A stretch of DNA of 64,000 bases from Nocardioides glacieisoli (GCF_004137245.1 NZ_SDWS01000003.1:248001-312000), one strand, 5' to 3'; shown: positions 1 through 7,752, counted from the stretch's first letter. Numbers and translations are program-made. Notes: generated by a model not told the origin, from the sequence alone.

Positions 1-149
1 AGCGGGCCGGCGAAGCGGTCGGCCAGGTCGGTGTCCTCGCCGCGCTCGGCGGCCGCGATCACCGCCTCGAGCTCGGACCGGGTCCGGTCGTCGGGGTCCT
101 CTGCGGCCCAGGCGCGGGCCTCCTCGATCAGCTGCTCGGGTGCGGTCAT
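1..149 (-). CDS. Phospho-sugar mutase (phosphomannomutase/phosphoglucomutase), N-terminal fragment
   Basis: Only the first 49 residues are in the window; the gene continues beyond the left edge. They read as the usual start of actinobacterial phospho-sugar mutases: an Ala/Trp-rich helix (EEARAWAAEDPDDRTRSELE) followed by DLADRFAGP, which in the family leads into the FGTAGLRG segment. The enzyme family interconverts hexose 1- and 6-phosphates or ribose phosphates through a phosphoserine. The ATG at 147-149 is supported by a TAGCCT -10 box (156-161, minus strand) exactly 6 bases upstream, a leaderless arrangement. In relatives this gene often lies near purine nucleoside phosphorylase, which is 6 kb away here. 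The catalytic part is not visible. Confidence 0.7.
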   Translation of the reverse strand, partial: MTAPEQLIEEARAWAAEDPDDRTRSELEAVIAAAERGEDTDLADRFAGP

Positions 150-200
150 GTGCGGAGGCTATCCCTGCCCGATGTCGGCGGTGGCTGCGAGGATCCCGGC

Positions 201-572
201 ATGATCGATCACCTGGGCATCAACTGCACCGACCTCGCCCGCGCCGCCGAGTTCTACGACCGGGTCCTCGGCGTGCTGGGCCACCGCCGGGTCATGGATG
301 TCGGCGTGGCCATCGGCTACGGCACCGAGGGTCCGGACTTCTGGATCGGCACCTTCGACGGGGTCGGCCCCAACCGCGAGGTGCACATCGCCTTCGGCGC
401 CCCCGACGCGGCGACGGTCCGCGCCTGGCACGCCGAGGCGCTGGCCGCCGGCGCCGAGTCGCTGCACGAGCCGAGGCTGTGGCCGGAGTACCACGCGGCC
501 TACTACGGCGCCTTCGTCCGCGACACCGAGGGCAACAACATCGAGGCCGTCTGCCACACCGGCGACAGCTGA
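201..572 (+). CDS. VOC (glyoxalase/dioxygenase superfamily) protein
   Basis: A 123-residue single-domain vicinal-oxygen-chelate protein. It opens with MIDHLGINCTDLARAAEFYD, the first beta-alpha unit, where the His at position 4 is a usual metal ligand. It ends with FVRDTEGNNIEAVCH, the family strand carrying the acidic metal ligand. Members bind a divalent metal and act in lyase, dioxygenase or resistance reactions; the substrate cannot be told. The ATG at 201 is chosen because the domain begins there and GAGGA lies about 8 bases upstream. Longer upstream readings add a sequence unlike the family. It is divergent from the mutase and convergent, 11 bases apart, with the NYN gene. Confidence 0.8.
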   Translation: MIDHLGINCTDLARAAEFYDRVLGVLGHRRVMDVGVAIGYGTEGPDFWIGTFDGVGPNREVHIAFGAPDAATVRAWHAEALAAGAESLHEPRLWPEYHAAYYGAFVRDTEGNNIEAVCHTGDS

Positions 573-583
573 GATCCGGAGGG

Positions 584-1471
584 TTATCGGAGGCGCAGGA
601 GCTGGTGCGTGTCCCTCACGCTTGTCTCGACGACCTCCGAGCGTGATTCGGCGAAGTTCTTGAACGTGGTGAACCCCAAGCCCTTCTCGTCGAACGCCGG
701 GTCGATCCGCTTCATCTGGCTCTTGAGCGCTGCGGCGTAGACCCATCCGTCGGCGTCCTTCTTCGCCACGGCCATCGTCCGCGCGAGAAGAGCAGTGGCC
801 GCAGCCTGTTCGGGCGACTCCACTGGGGCCATGGCCTTCTTGCTCGGCGCCTTCGTGGCGGCGGCCTGCTTTGTCGCAATCGTGGCCGGGCCGTAGGCGC
901 CATTGGGGCTAGGGGACGCAGTGAGGGGCCCTTGCGCGGTCACGCCCGGAAGCTGCTCGTACTGTGCGAACTCGTCGCACGCGCTGACGAGGGCGCTGCT
1001 CGTCGAGCCCGCGACCCCGATGCCGACGAAGGTGCGGCCAAGTCGCTTGCACCGCTGCGCGAGCGGGACGTAGTCGGAATCGCCGGCAACGAGCACGACG
1101 TGGGTGATGTCGGGGTGGCGCGACAGGTCCTCGACCGCGTCGACGGCCAGCCTGATGTCGGCGCCGTTCTTCGTACCTGAGGCGGCGAACAGCTGGACGA
1201 GGTCGACTGCCCGGTCGACGAGGTCCCTGCGGTAGGCGGCATTTGCCGGGACTGACCAGTCGGCGTATGCGCGGGTCATTGCCACCACGCCGAACGAGGT
1301 CGCGAAGTCACTGATCGCGCCGAGGTCGACCTTCGCCCGTGCCAGGCGGTCGTCGTCCATCGTGTGGCTCCGCGCGCCGCCTGCGTGCCACGCGCCCTTG
1401 CCGTGGAGTGCGTCATAACGCGAGATCACGACGTTGTCGAAGTCGATGTACACCGCCACGCGATCCCCCAT
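584..1471 (-). CDS. NYN-domain (PIN-like) protein with C-terminal OST-HTH/LOTUS domain
   Basis: A 295-residue protein. Residues 1-170 form an NYN domain (LabA/PIN-like RNase fold): VAVYIDFDNV at the start (Asp10, Asp12), an acidic helix around Asp105/Asp111, and VLVAGDSDY (Asp131, Asp133), together the expected acidic metal site. A Pro/Ala/Lys-rich linker (about 175-215) leads to an OST-HTH/LOTUS-like domain (about 215-295, DGWVYAAALKSQMKR then GFTTFKNFAE), known elsewhere as an RNA-binding winged helix. The likely role is RNA cleavage or RNA binding; the target is unknown. The ATG at 1471 is fixed by TAGGGT at 1478-1483, 6 bases upstream. The gene is monocistronic. Confidence 0.85.
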   Translation of the reverse strand: MGDRVAVYIDFDNVVISRYDALHGKGAWHAGGARSHTMDDDRLARAKVDLGAISDFATSFGVVAMTRAYADWSVPANAAYRRDLVDRAVDLVQLFAASGTKNGADIRLAVDAVEDLSRHPDITHVVLVAGDSDYVPLAQRCKRLGRTFVGIGVAGSTSSALVSACDEFAQYEQLPGVTAQGPLTASPSPNGAYGPATIATKQAAATKAPSKKAMAPVESPEQAAATALLARTMAVAKKDADGWVYAAALKSQMKRIDPAFDEKGLGFTTFKNFAESRSEVVETSVRDTHQLLRLR

Positions 1472-1626
1472 GTCGCGACCCTAGGACAGCGAACACCGTG
1501 TCGCTGGAGATCGTGGAGACTCCGAGCCATCTGCTGACTCGACACTTCCACGATCGTCGCGCGCGTCCCTCGCGACCGGAACAACCCCGTCGCGATGGAT
1601 CGCACCACCCGGCTAGCGTGTGCGCC

Positions 1627-2286
1627 GTGCCAGCCCTCGTCCGCTCCGTCAACGCAGGGGCCGCGGAGTCGGTGCCCGGCATGAAGCGTCCGAGCGGGAT
1701 CCGCAAGCGCCCGGTCGACCGGATCGAGGTGCGCGACCCCGGACCCAAGCGGGGCGGGCTCGGGAGCGGTGTGGTCGGCGACCACATCGGCAGCCGCAAG
1801 CACCACGGCGGCGAGACGCAGGCGGTGTACGCCGTCGCGCGCGAGGAGCTCGACTGGTGGGCCGAACACCTCGGCCGCGAGCTCGGCGACGGGATGTTCG
1901 GCGAGAACCTCACCACCACCGGGCTCGACGTCGACGAGGCCGAGGTGGGGGAGCGGTGGCGGGTCGGCGAGACCCTGCTCGAGGTCTGTGGGCCGCGGGT
2001 GCCGTGCGTGACCTTCGCCAAGCACATGGCCGAGCGGGCGTGGGTGCGCCGGTTCACCGAGCGCGGGCGCACGGGTGCCTACCTCGGAGTCCGCGAGCCG
2101 GGCGCGATCGGGCCCGGTGACTCGATCGAGGTCGTGCACCGGCCCGGGCACGGGCTCACCGTGCCGATGTTCTTCCGTGCCGCGATGGGCGACAGGGACC
2201 TCGCCGGCGTGTTCCTCGCCGCGGAGGTCCTGCCGCCCATCGAGCACGAGTGGCTCGCCCGGGTGTCCGGGCGGGGCGTCAGCTGA
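1627..2286 (+). CDS. MOSC domain-containing protein (YiiM-like)
   Basis: A 219-residue MOSC protein. Diagnostic segments are GDHIGSRKHHGGETQAVY (about 51-68), FGENLTTTGLD (91-101) and GPRVPC with Cys127, the conserved MOSC cysteine thought to take part in sulfur or molybdenum-cofactor chemistry. It resembles YiiM-type stand-alone MOSC proteins, some of which reduce N-hydroxylated bases; that role is inferred from family. The GTG at 1627 is preferred because TAGCGT (1614-1619) lies 7 bases before it, and longer readings run through the upstream gene's promoter. The 3' end overlaps the convergent tpx gene by 8 bases. Confidence 0.85.
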   Translation: MPALVRSVNAGAAESVPGMKRPSGIRKRPVDRIEVRDPGPKRGGLGSGVVGDHIGSRKHHGGETQAVYAVAREELDWWAEHLGRELGDGMFGENLTTTGLDVDEAEVGERWRVGETLLEVCGPRVPCVTFAKHMAERAWVRRFTERGRTGAYLGVREPGAIGPGDSIEVVHRPGHGLTVPMFFRAAMGDRDLAGVFLAAEVLPPIEHEWLARVSGRGVS

Positions 2287-2776
2287 GCGCTGCCACCGCG
2301 GCGTCGTAGTCGGGCTCGGTGCCGATCGTCTCGGTGAGCTGGGTGTGCAGCACGGTGCGGTCGGTGTCGAGCACCACGACGGCGCGGGCGAGCATGCCCT
2401 GCCAGCCGCCGTCGGCCATCTCGATGCCGTAGTCGCGGCCGAAGGAGGACCGGAAGGCCGAGCCGACCTCGACGGCCTCGATGCCCTCGGCGCCGCAGAA
2501 GCGGGCCTGGGCGAGCGGCAGGTCGACCGAGACGTTGACGACGGTGGTGTTGTCGAGGCCGGCCGCGAGCTCGTTGAACTTCCGCACGCTCGCCTGGCAC
2601 ACGCCGGTGTCGATGCTCGGGAAGATGTTGAGGACGACGCGCTTGCCCGCGGCGTCGGCGTCGGTCACGGGCTGGAACTTCAGCCCGACGAGGTCCCAGC
2701 CGGGGGCCTGCGAGCCGACCGCGGGGAGCTCGCCGACGGTGCTGACGGTGTTGGGTCCGAGTTCTGTGGTTGCCAT
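2279..2776 (-). CDS. tpx: Thiol peroxidase, atypical 2-Cys peroxiredoxin
   Basis: A 165-residue cytosolic thiol peroxidase that reduces hydroperoxides using thioredoxin. The peroxidatic cysteine is Cys60 in NIFPSIDTGVCQASVRKFN and the resolving cysteine is Cys94 in ARFCGAEGIE, the spacing typical of Tpx. Length and termini match the family. The ATG at 2774-2776 is preceded by TAGGTT (2784-2789, minus strand) with a 7-base spacer, so the mRNA is probably leaderless. It is divergent from the DUF2252 gene across only 37 bases and overlaps the MOSC gene by 8 bases at its 3' end. Confidence 0.95.
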   Translation of the reverse strand: MATTELGPNTVSTVGELPAVGSQAPGWDLVGLKFQPVTDADAAGKRVVLNIFPSIDTGVCQASVRKFNELAAGLDNTTVVNVSVDLPLAQARFCGAEGIEAVEVGSAFRSSFGRDYGIEMADGGWQGMLARAVVVLDTDRTVLHTQLTETIGTEPDYDAAVAALS

Positions 2777-2813
2777 GGGGCCAAACCTAGACGCTTCCGC
2801 CTAGGGTCTGCCC
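2777..2813. promoter_or_regulatory. 37-bp divergent leaderless promoter pair (tpx / DUF2252 gene)
   Basis: This whole intergenic region holds two back-to-back -10 boxes and almost nothing else. TAGGTT lies at 2784-2789 on the minus strand, 7 bases before the tpx ATG. TAGGGT lies at 2802-2807 on the plus strand, 6 bases before the ATG at 2814. The -35 region of each promoter must fall over the other promoter or the opposite coding start, so the two should interfere with each other or be co-regulated. Confidence 0.7.
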
Positions 2814-4124
2814 ATGGCCTCCCAGGACCGGACGACCGTGATCATCGAGGTGCTGCGCGACGCCTTCGCGCCGCTGATGCGTGCCGACCCGGCGGCCTTC
2901 CGCGCCAAGTACCGCAAGATGGCCGCCGACCCGCACGCCTTCTACCGCGGCAGCGCCTGCCTGTTCTTCAACGACGTGACGCAGGAGAAGGACGAGTGGG
3001 CCGACCACGGCGCCGAGCGCATCTGGATCCACGGCGACCTCCACGTCGAGAACTTCGGGACCTACCTCAACTCCGACGGCCGACTGGTCTTCGACATCAA
3101 CGACTTCGACGAGGCGTACGTCGGACACTTCACGTGGGACCTCCAGAGGTTCGCGGCCAGCATGGCCCTGGTCGCGTGGCAGAAGGCCCTCCCCGAGGAG
3201 GCGATCCGCAAGCTGATCGCCCGCTACGCGCGCTCCTACCTCGTCCAGGTCAACCACTACGTCGCCTCCGACACCGACGACGAGTTCGAGATCCGGCTCG
3301 ACAAGGCCGAGGGGCCCGTGCTGATCGCGCTGCAGGAGGCGCGCTCCATGCGCCGCGCCGACCTGCTCGACGAGATGACGGTCCTGGCCAAGGGCGTGCG
3401 CCGCTTCGCCGACGGCGGTGGGGCGCGCCGGCTCAAGCGGGACGAGCGCGCCAAGGTGGTCGCCGCGTTTCGCGCCTACCTCGACACCATCCCGCAGTCC
3501 AAGCGCTTCGACCGCGCCCTGTTCTACGAGCTGCGCGACGTCGTCGGGATGTCGGGCTTCGGCATCGGCAGCGCCGGCCTGCCGGCGTACAACGTGCTGG
3601 TCGAGGGCTACAGCCAGGCTCTGGACAACGACGTGGTGCTCAGCATGAAGCAGGCCAACATCCCGGCCGTGAGCCGTTTCGTGGACACCAGCAAGGTCGA
3701 CGCCTACTTCGAGCACGAGGGGCACCGCACGTCCGTCAGCCAGCGCGCGCTGCAGGTGCACACCGACCCCCTGCTCGGCCACACGACCATCGACGGCGTC
3801 GGCTACATCGTCTCGGAGATCTCGCCCTACGAGGTGGACCTCGACTGGAGCGAGATCAACGAGCCCGACGACATGCGCTCGGTCGTGGACCTGCTCGGCC
3901 GTGCGACGGCCAAGATCCACTGCGCGTCGGACGAGGACAGCCAGCAGGACCTCGTCGACTTCGACGTGGAGGCGGCGATCGCGAAGTCGCTGGAGGGGCG
4001 GCGCAACGAGTTCGTCCAGTGGCTGTGCGACTGGGGGATCGCGTACGCCGTCCGGGTCCGCGAGGACCACGCGCTCTTCGTCGACGCCTTCCGCGAGGGC
4101 CAGGTCGGGATCGCCGCGACCTGA
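2814..4124 (+). CDS. DUF2252 family protein (kinase-like fold)
   Basis: A 436-residue DUF2252 protein. The diagnostic motif WIHGDLHVENFG (about 71-82) followed by VFDINDFDEAYVGHFTWDL (about 92-110) resembles the HGDxHxxN and DxD elements of aminoglycoside-phosphotransferase-like kinases, so an ATP-dependent phosphotransfer role is possible; no function is established here. Length fits the family. TAGGGT 6 bases upstream fixes the ATG. It shares a divergent promoter region with tpx and ends in a hairpin shared with the convergent aldo/keto reductase gene. Confidence 0.85.
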   Translation: MASQDRTTVIIEVLRDAFAPLMRADPAAFRAKYRKMAADPHAFYRGSACLFFNDVTQEKDEWADHGAERIWIHGDLHVENFGTYLNSDGRLVFDINDFDEAYVGHFTWDLQRFAASMALVAWQKALPEEAIRKLIARYARSYLVQVNHYVASDTDDEFEIRLDKAEGPVLIALQEARSMRRADLLDEMTVLAKGVRRFADGGGARRLKRDERAKVVAAFRAYLDTIPQSKRFDRALFYELRDVVGMSGFGIGSAGLPAYNVLVEGYSQALDNDVVLSMKQANIPAVSRFVDTSKVDAYFEHEGHRTSVSQRALQVHTDPLLGHTTIDGVGYIVSEISPYEVDLDWSEINEPDDMRSVVDLLGRATAKIHCASDEDSQQDLVDFDVEAAIAKSLEGRRNEFVQWLCDWGIAYAVRVREDHALFVDAFREGQVGIAAT

Positions 4125-4147
4125 CCCCCGCAGAAGAGGGGCTCAGG
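4120..4147. terminator. Bidirectional terminator hairpin between convergent genes
   Basis: CCTGACCCC (4120-4128) can pair with GGGGCTCAGG (4138-4147) with one bulged base and a 9-base loop. The stem contains the stop codons of both convergent genes (DUF2252 gene and aldo/keto reductase). No U-tract follows, as is common in actinobacteria, so termination is inferred from the stem only. Confidence 0.5.
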
Positions 4148-5150
4148 CGTCGATGTGCGCCATGTTGCCGTAGCGGTCGCCCTGCACGGCGTAGCGCGGG
4201 ACGGCCTGCTCGAGGGCGCCGAGGTCGTCGGCGGTGAGCTCGACGCCGACGGCACCGACGTTCTCCTCGAGGTACTTCACGCGCTTGGTGCCGGGGATGG
4301 GGGCCACGTCGTCACCCTGCGCCAGCACCCAGGCGAGCGCGAGCTGCCCGGGCGTGCAGCCCTTCGCGGCTGCGATCTCGCGGACCTTCTCGACCAGCAC
4401 GAGGTTGGCGTCGAGCGCCTCGCCCTGGAACCGGGGGAAGTACTCCGAGCGGCGGCGGTCGGCCTCGCCGTCGGCGCCGCGGTCCGCGCTGATCGCGCCG
4501 GTGAGCAGGCCCCGACCGAGCGGGGAGTACGGCACGAGGCCGATGCCGAGCTCGCGGATGGTCGGGAGGATCTCGTCCTCGAGGTCGCGGGTGAAGAGGG
4601 AGTACTCCGTCTGCAGAGCGGTGATGGGGTGGACTCCGTGCGCCTTGCGGATGTTGGCTGCGGAGGCCTCGGAGAGCCCGAGGTGCCGCACCTTCCCGGC
4701 CTCGACGAGCTCCTTCATCGCGCCGACGGTCTCCTCGATCGGGACCGACTGGTCGACGCGGTGCTGGTAGTAGAGGTCGATGTGGTCGACCCCGAGGCGC
4801 TGGAGCGAGGCGTCGCAGGCCTTGCGGACGTAGTCGGGGCTGCCGTTGATGCCGACCATCGTGCCGTCGGGGAGGCGCTCGTTGCCGAACTTGGTGGCGA
4901 GCTGCACCTCGTCGCGCCGGCCGGCGATCGCCTTGCCGACGAGCTGCTCGTTGGTGAAGGGGCCGTACATGTCGGCGGTGTCGAGGAACGTCACGCCGAG
5001 GTCGAGCGCGCGGTGGATCGTGTCGGTGCCGCCCTGCTCGTCGGGCGTCCCGTAGAACTCCGACATCCCCATGCAACCGAGGCCGAGGGCGCTGACGGTG
5101 AGGGAGGAGGTGGTGCCGAGCGTGCGCTGTCCGATGTCTGGTGTGGTCAT
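4143..5150 (-). CDS. Aldo/keto reductase
   Basis: A 335-residue TIM-barrel NADPH-dependent aldo/keto reductase. The catalytic tetrad is visible as Asp57 and Tyr62 (FLDTADMYG), Lys87 (LATKFGN) and His130 (LYYQHRVD). The C-terminal cofactor region [14 protein letters not shown] is present. It belongs to the bacterial YajO/AKR13-like group that reduces small aldehydes; the substrate is unknown. GGAGGT just before the ATG is the ribosome site. A MerR gene lies 44 bases upstream in the same orientation, and a second MerR-type operator (5166-5183) sits between the two genes, so this gene can be induced separately. Confidence 0.9.
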   Translation of the reverse strand: MTTPDIGQRTLGTTSSLTVSALGLGCMGMSEFYGTPDEQGGTDTIHRALDLGVTFLDTADMYGPFTNEQLVGKAIAGRRDEVQLATKFGNERLPDGTMVGINGSPDYVRKACDASLQRLGVDHIDLYYQHRVDQSVPIEETVGAMKELVEAGKVRHLGLSEASAANIRKAHGVHPITALQTEYSLFTRDLEDEILPTIRELGIGLVPYSPLGRGLLTGAISADRGADGEADRRRSEYFPRFQGEALDANLVLVEKVREIAAAKGCTPGQLALAWVLAQGDDVAPIPGTKRVKYLEENVGAVGVELTADDLGALEQAVPRYAVQGDRYGNMAHIDA

Positions 5151-5165
5151 ACCTCCACAGAACTC

Positions 5166-5183
5166 CTTCGAGCGCGCTCCAAG
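5166..5183 (-). promoter_or_regulatory. MerR-type operator in front of the aldo/keto reductase gene
   Basis: On the minus strand CTTGGAGCGCGCTCGAAG is an inverted repeat with one mismatched pair, immediately after TTGA so that TTGACT can serve as -35. The sequence closely matches the palindrome upstream of the MerR gene at 5583-5604. A 19-base spacer would place the -10 at TTCTGT. Long spacers filled by a dyad are typical of MerR-activated promoters. Confidence 0.65.
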
Positions 5184-5194
5184 TCAAGCGGCCG

Positions 5195-5569
5195 TCACGA
5201 GGCAGGCGAGACCTGGTGCTCGTAGAGCGCGATCTTGTGGTCGATGGCGCGCAGGTGGGAGGTGACCTCGGCGAGCTGGCGCTCGACGAGCTCGCGGTGG
5301 GCGAGCAGCAGGTCCAGGCGCTCGGCCTCGTTGCCGTCGCCCTCGCGGACCAGCGCGGCATAGCGGCGCACGTCCCGGATCGGCATCCCGGTGGCTCGCA
5401 ACCGCGTCACCATCTGGATCCAGCGCAGGTCGTCGTCGGTGTAGCGGCGGTGGCCCGAGGAGGCACGCTCGACGGAGCGCAGCATCAATCCGTCGCGCTC
5501 GTAGTAGCGCAGGGTGTGGGCGGTGAGGCCGGTCCGCTCGGCCGCCTCGGCGATGCTCAGGCTGGTCAC
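5195..5569 (-). CDS. MerR family transcriptional regulator
   Basis: A 124-residue regulator. The N-terminal winged helix SIAEAAERTGLTAHTLRYYERDGL and wing residues RYTDDDLRWIQMV are the standard MerR DNA-binding domain; a coiled coil (about 85-118) mediates dimerisation. There is no cysteine cluster for metal sensing, so it fits the small-molecule or redox class often paired with an aldo/keto reductase. The GTG start at 5567-5569 lies 6 bases after GAGACT, the -10 of a TTGACT-N19 promoter whose spacer holds a perfect palindrome. Autoregulation and control of the downstream reductase are inferred from the matching operators. Confidence 0.9.
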   Translation of the reverse strand: MTSLSIAEAAERTGLTAHTLRYYERDGLMLRSVERASSGHRRYTDDDLRWIQMVTRLRATGMPIRDVRRYAALVREGDGNEAERLDLLLAHRELVERQLAEVTSHLRAIDHKIALYEHQVSPAS

Positions 5570-5582
5570 CGCACCAGTCTCC

Positions 5583-5604
5583 GACTTGGAGTGCGCTCCA
5601 AGTC
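5583..5604. promoter_or_regulatory. Perfect MerR-type operator upstream of the MerR gene
   Basis: GACTTGGAG and CTCCAAGTC form 9-base inverted arms around a 4-base centre (TGCG). Read on the minus strand, the palindrome fills the long spacer between TTGACT and GAGACT, the classical promoter geometry of MerR regulators. A near copy precedes the aldo/keto reductase gene. Confidence 0.75.
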
Positions 5605-5609
5605 AAGCG

Positions 5610-6401
5610 TCAGAGAGCAGGCCTGTGGAAACGCGCCGACGCGAAGGGCCCGCCGGGGAACTCGGCCTCCGCCTCGTCGTCCGGTCCGGGCTCGACGGAG
5701 TCCGCGAAGTCCTCGGCGTCGTCCTGCGGCTCGTAGCCCAGCCGGCGGCCGGGCTCGAGGTCCCACCAGGCGCGCGTGTTGGCGCTGATGCCGTAGAGGA
5801 CGGCGAAGCCGGGGGCCGGGGCGGTGAGCGCCGCCTCCACCATGCGAACGCCGTCGTCGTGGGACAGCCACGTCGACAGCCCGCGGACGCTGGTCGGCCG
5901 CTCCAGGAACGAGCCGATCCGGCAGGCGACCGCGTCGATGCCGTGGCGGTCGGAGAAGAGCTGGAGCAGCGCCTCCGCGGCCACCTTGGCGACGCCGTAG
6001 TAGGTGTCGGGCCTCGGGAGGGCCTGGTCGGTGAGCTCGCCCGCCGCCCGTGGGGTGCGGCCGACGGCGTGGTTGGAGGACGCGTAGACGATGCGGGGCA
6101 CCCGGTGGGCGACCATCGCGTCGAGCAGGGCGGCCGTCGTCACGACGTGCGACGTGAGCTCCTCGGGCAGCGACAGCTCCTCCGGGACGCCTGCGAGGTG
6201 CACGACGGCGTCGAGCCGCTCCTCCGAGAAGACCGCCGCGACCGCGTCGGCGTCGGCGCAGTCGGCCTCGTGCCAGGCGTACGGCGTTCCCTCGGGGGCC
6301 GGCACCAGGTCGAGCCCGACGACCTCGTGGCCCAGCTCGGCCAGGCCGACGGTGACGACACGGCCGAGGCTGCCGGCGGCTCCCGTGACGAGGACCCGCA
6401 T
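5610..6401 (-). CDS. Uronate dehydrogenase-like NAD-dependent SDR
   Basis: A 263-residue extended short-chain dehydrogenase. The Rossmann motif is VTGAAGSLG (5-13) and the catalytic pair is Tyr135 and Lys139 in DTYYGVAK. Segments characteristic of uronate dehydrogenase are present: YASSNHAVG (106-114), LSTWLSHDD and GISANTRAWWDLEP. The expected reaction is oxidation of galacturonate or glucuronate to an aldarolactone with NAD; this assignment rests on motif resemblance. The ATG at 6399-6401 overlaps the stop of the PNP gene by one base (TGATG), so translation is coupled. The sugar-acid link to PNP is unexplained. Confidence 0.75.
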   Translation of the reverse strand: MRVLVTGAAGSLGRVVTVGLAELGHEVVGLDLVPAPEGTPYAWHEADCADADAVAAVFSEERLDAVVHLAGVPEELSLPEELTSHVVTTAALLDAMVAHRVPRIVYASSNHAVGRTPRAAGELTDQALPRPDTYYGVAKVAAEALLQLFSDRHGIDAVACRIGSFLERPTSVRGLSTWLSHDDGVRMVEAALTAPAPGFAVLYGISANTRAWWDLEPGRRLGYEPQDDAEDFADSVEPGPDDEAEAEFPGGPFASARFHRPAL

Positions 6402-7201
6402 CAGATCGAGGTGACGACCTGGCTGAGCAGGCCGCCCATCCGGCTGGCGGCGGCCTTGCCGGCCTCGAGGACCTCCTCGTGGTTGAGCGGCTCGCCGCTC
6501 AGGCCGGCGGCCAGGTTGGTGACCAGGCTGATGCCGAGGATCTCCATGCCGGCCTCGCGGGCGGCGATCGCCTCCAGCGTGGTGCTCATCCCGACCAGGT
6601 GGCCGCCCATGATCCCGGCCATCCGGACCTCTGCGGGGGTCTCGTAGTGCGGCCCGGGGAACTGGACGTAGACGCCCTCGTCGAGCGAGGAGTCGATCTC
6701 CTTGCACATCGCGCGCAGGCGCGGGCTGTAGAGGTCGGTGAGGTCGACGAAGTTGGCGCCGACGATCGGGCTCGTGCCCGTGAGGTTGATGTGGTCGGAG
6801 ATCAGCACCGGCTGACCGGGCTGCCAGCCCTCCTTGAGGCCGCCGCACCCGTTGGTGAGCACGATGGCCGAGCAGCCGGCAGCGGCCGCCGTACGGATCG
6901 GGTGCACGACCGCGGCGACACCCTTGCCCTCGTAGAAGTGCGTGCGCGAGAGGAAGACCAGGAGGTTCTTGTCGCCACTGCGGATGGATCGGATCTTGCC
7001 GCTGTGGCCGACGACTGCTGCCGCGCTGAAGCCGGGCAGGTCGGTGGTGTCGATCTCCGCGGTCGCCTCGCCCAGCGCGTCGACGGCGGGCAGCCAGCCC
7101 GAACCCAGCACGAGGGCGATGTCGTGGCGCTCCACGCCGGTCAGCTCGGCGAGCTTCGCGGCAGCGGCCTGGGCGTTGTCGTAGGGGTTCTTCTCGCTCA
7201 T
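6401..7201 (-). CDS. Purine nucleoside phosphorylase
   Basis: A 266-residue class II (trimeric-type) purine nucleoside phosphorylase cleaving purine nucleosides with phosphate to base and (deoxy)ribose 1-phosphate. Visible motifs are LVLGSGWL (phosphate site), SRTHFYEG, LTNGCGGL, FPGPHYETPAEVRM, GMSTTLEAI and SLVTNLAAG, with the Asn used for purine recognition. The ATG at 7199-7201 follows TAGAGT (7209-7214, minus strand) by 7 bases, a leaderless start; longer readings have no family similarity. It is coupled to the downstream uronate dehydrogenase-like gene through TGATG. Confidence 0.93.
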   Translation of the reverse strand: MSEKNPYDNAQAAAAKLAELTGVERHDIALVLGSGWLPAVDALGEATAEIDTTDLPGFSAAAVVGHSGKIRSIRSGDKNLLVFLSRTHFYEGKGVAAVVHPIRTAAAAGCSAIVLTNGCGGLKEGWQPGQPVLISDHINLTGTSPIVGANFVDLTDLYSPRLRAMCKEIDSSLDEGVYVQFPGPHYETPAEVRMAGIMGGHLVGMSTTLEAIAAREAGMEILGISLVTNLAAGLSGEPLNHEEVLEAGKAAASRMGGLLSQVVTSI

Positions 7202-7232
7202 GGGCCGCACTCTAGGGCCCACGCGGGGCTCG

Positions 7233-7685
7233 TCAGAGGCCGGTCGAGCGGCAGGCGCGCCTGCGCAGTGCGTGGACGTAGTCCTCGGGGGCACCCGCTG
7301 CGTCGGCGGCGTCGGCGAGCACGCCGAGGTAGGACGCCGAGGGCAACCCACCCTCGTACGCATCGAGGACGTAGGACCACACGACCATCTCGCCGGTCAT
7401 CGTCTGCACGCGCACCTTGGTCTTCCGGTAGAGCCCGCTGTCGGCGGCCTCCCAGCCGTCGAGCTGGCGCTCGTCCTCGGGCGTGACGTCGTAGACGGCG
7501 ACGAAGACCTGCTCGAAGGGGTCCTCCACGATGGTCGACAGCGCGCCGTCCCAGCCGTGCTCCTCGCCTCCGAACGTCAACCGCCACCCCGTCAGCCAGC
7601 CCGTGGACTCCAGGATCGAGTGGGGACAGCGCTCGCTCATCCGGGCGGGATCGAGGTTCGTCCCGTAGGCGGCGTAGAGCGTCAC
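7233..7685 (-). CDS. Gamma-glutamylcyclotransferase-like protein
   Basis: A 150-residue AIG2/GGCT-fold protein. It begins TLYAAYGTNLDPARM, matching the YGSNL substrate loop of gamma-glutamylcyclotransferases, and carries GWRLTFGGEEHGWDGALSTI and YDVTPEDERQLDGWE; the Glu of the last segment is in the region of the family's catalytic acid. The natural substrate is uncertain. The GTG at 7683-7685 is selected because TACCCT (7693-7698, minus strand) stands 7 bases upstream and the domain begins directly after it; an upstream GTG or ATG would add an unsupported Arg-rich tail. Confidence 0.85.
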   Translation of the reverse strand: MTLYAAYGTNLDPARMSERCPHSILESTGWLTGWRLTFGGEEHGWDGALSTIVEDPFEQVFVAVYDVTPEDERQLDGWEAADSGLYRKTKVRVQTMTGEMVVWSYVLDAYEGGLPSASYLGVLADAADAAGAPEDYVHALRRRACRSTGL

Positions 7686-7752
7686 GAGGAGCAGGGTATC
7701 GAGCCTCGACCTCGGGTGTTCCCCCCGCCGATGCGACAACTAGGGTGGAGGG

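Noticed and set aside
2075..4237. A 720-residue plus-strand frame covering the MOSC end, tpx antisense and the DUF2252 gene.
   Set aside because: It is an Arg/Gly/Pro-rich shadow in a different frame from two recognised genes and has no promoter or family similarity.
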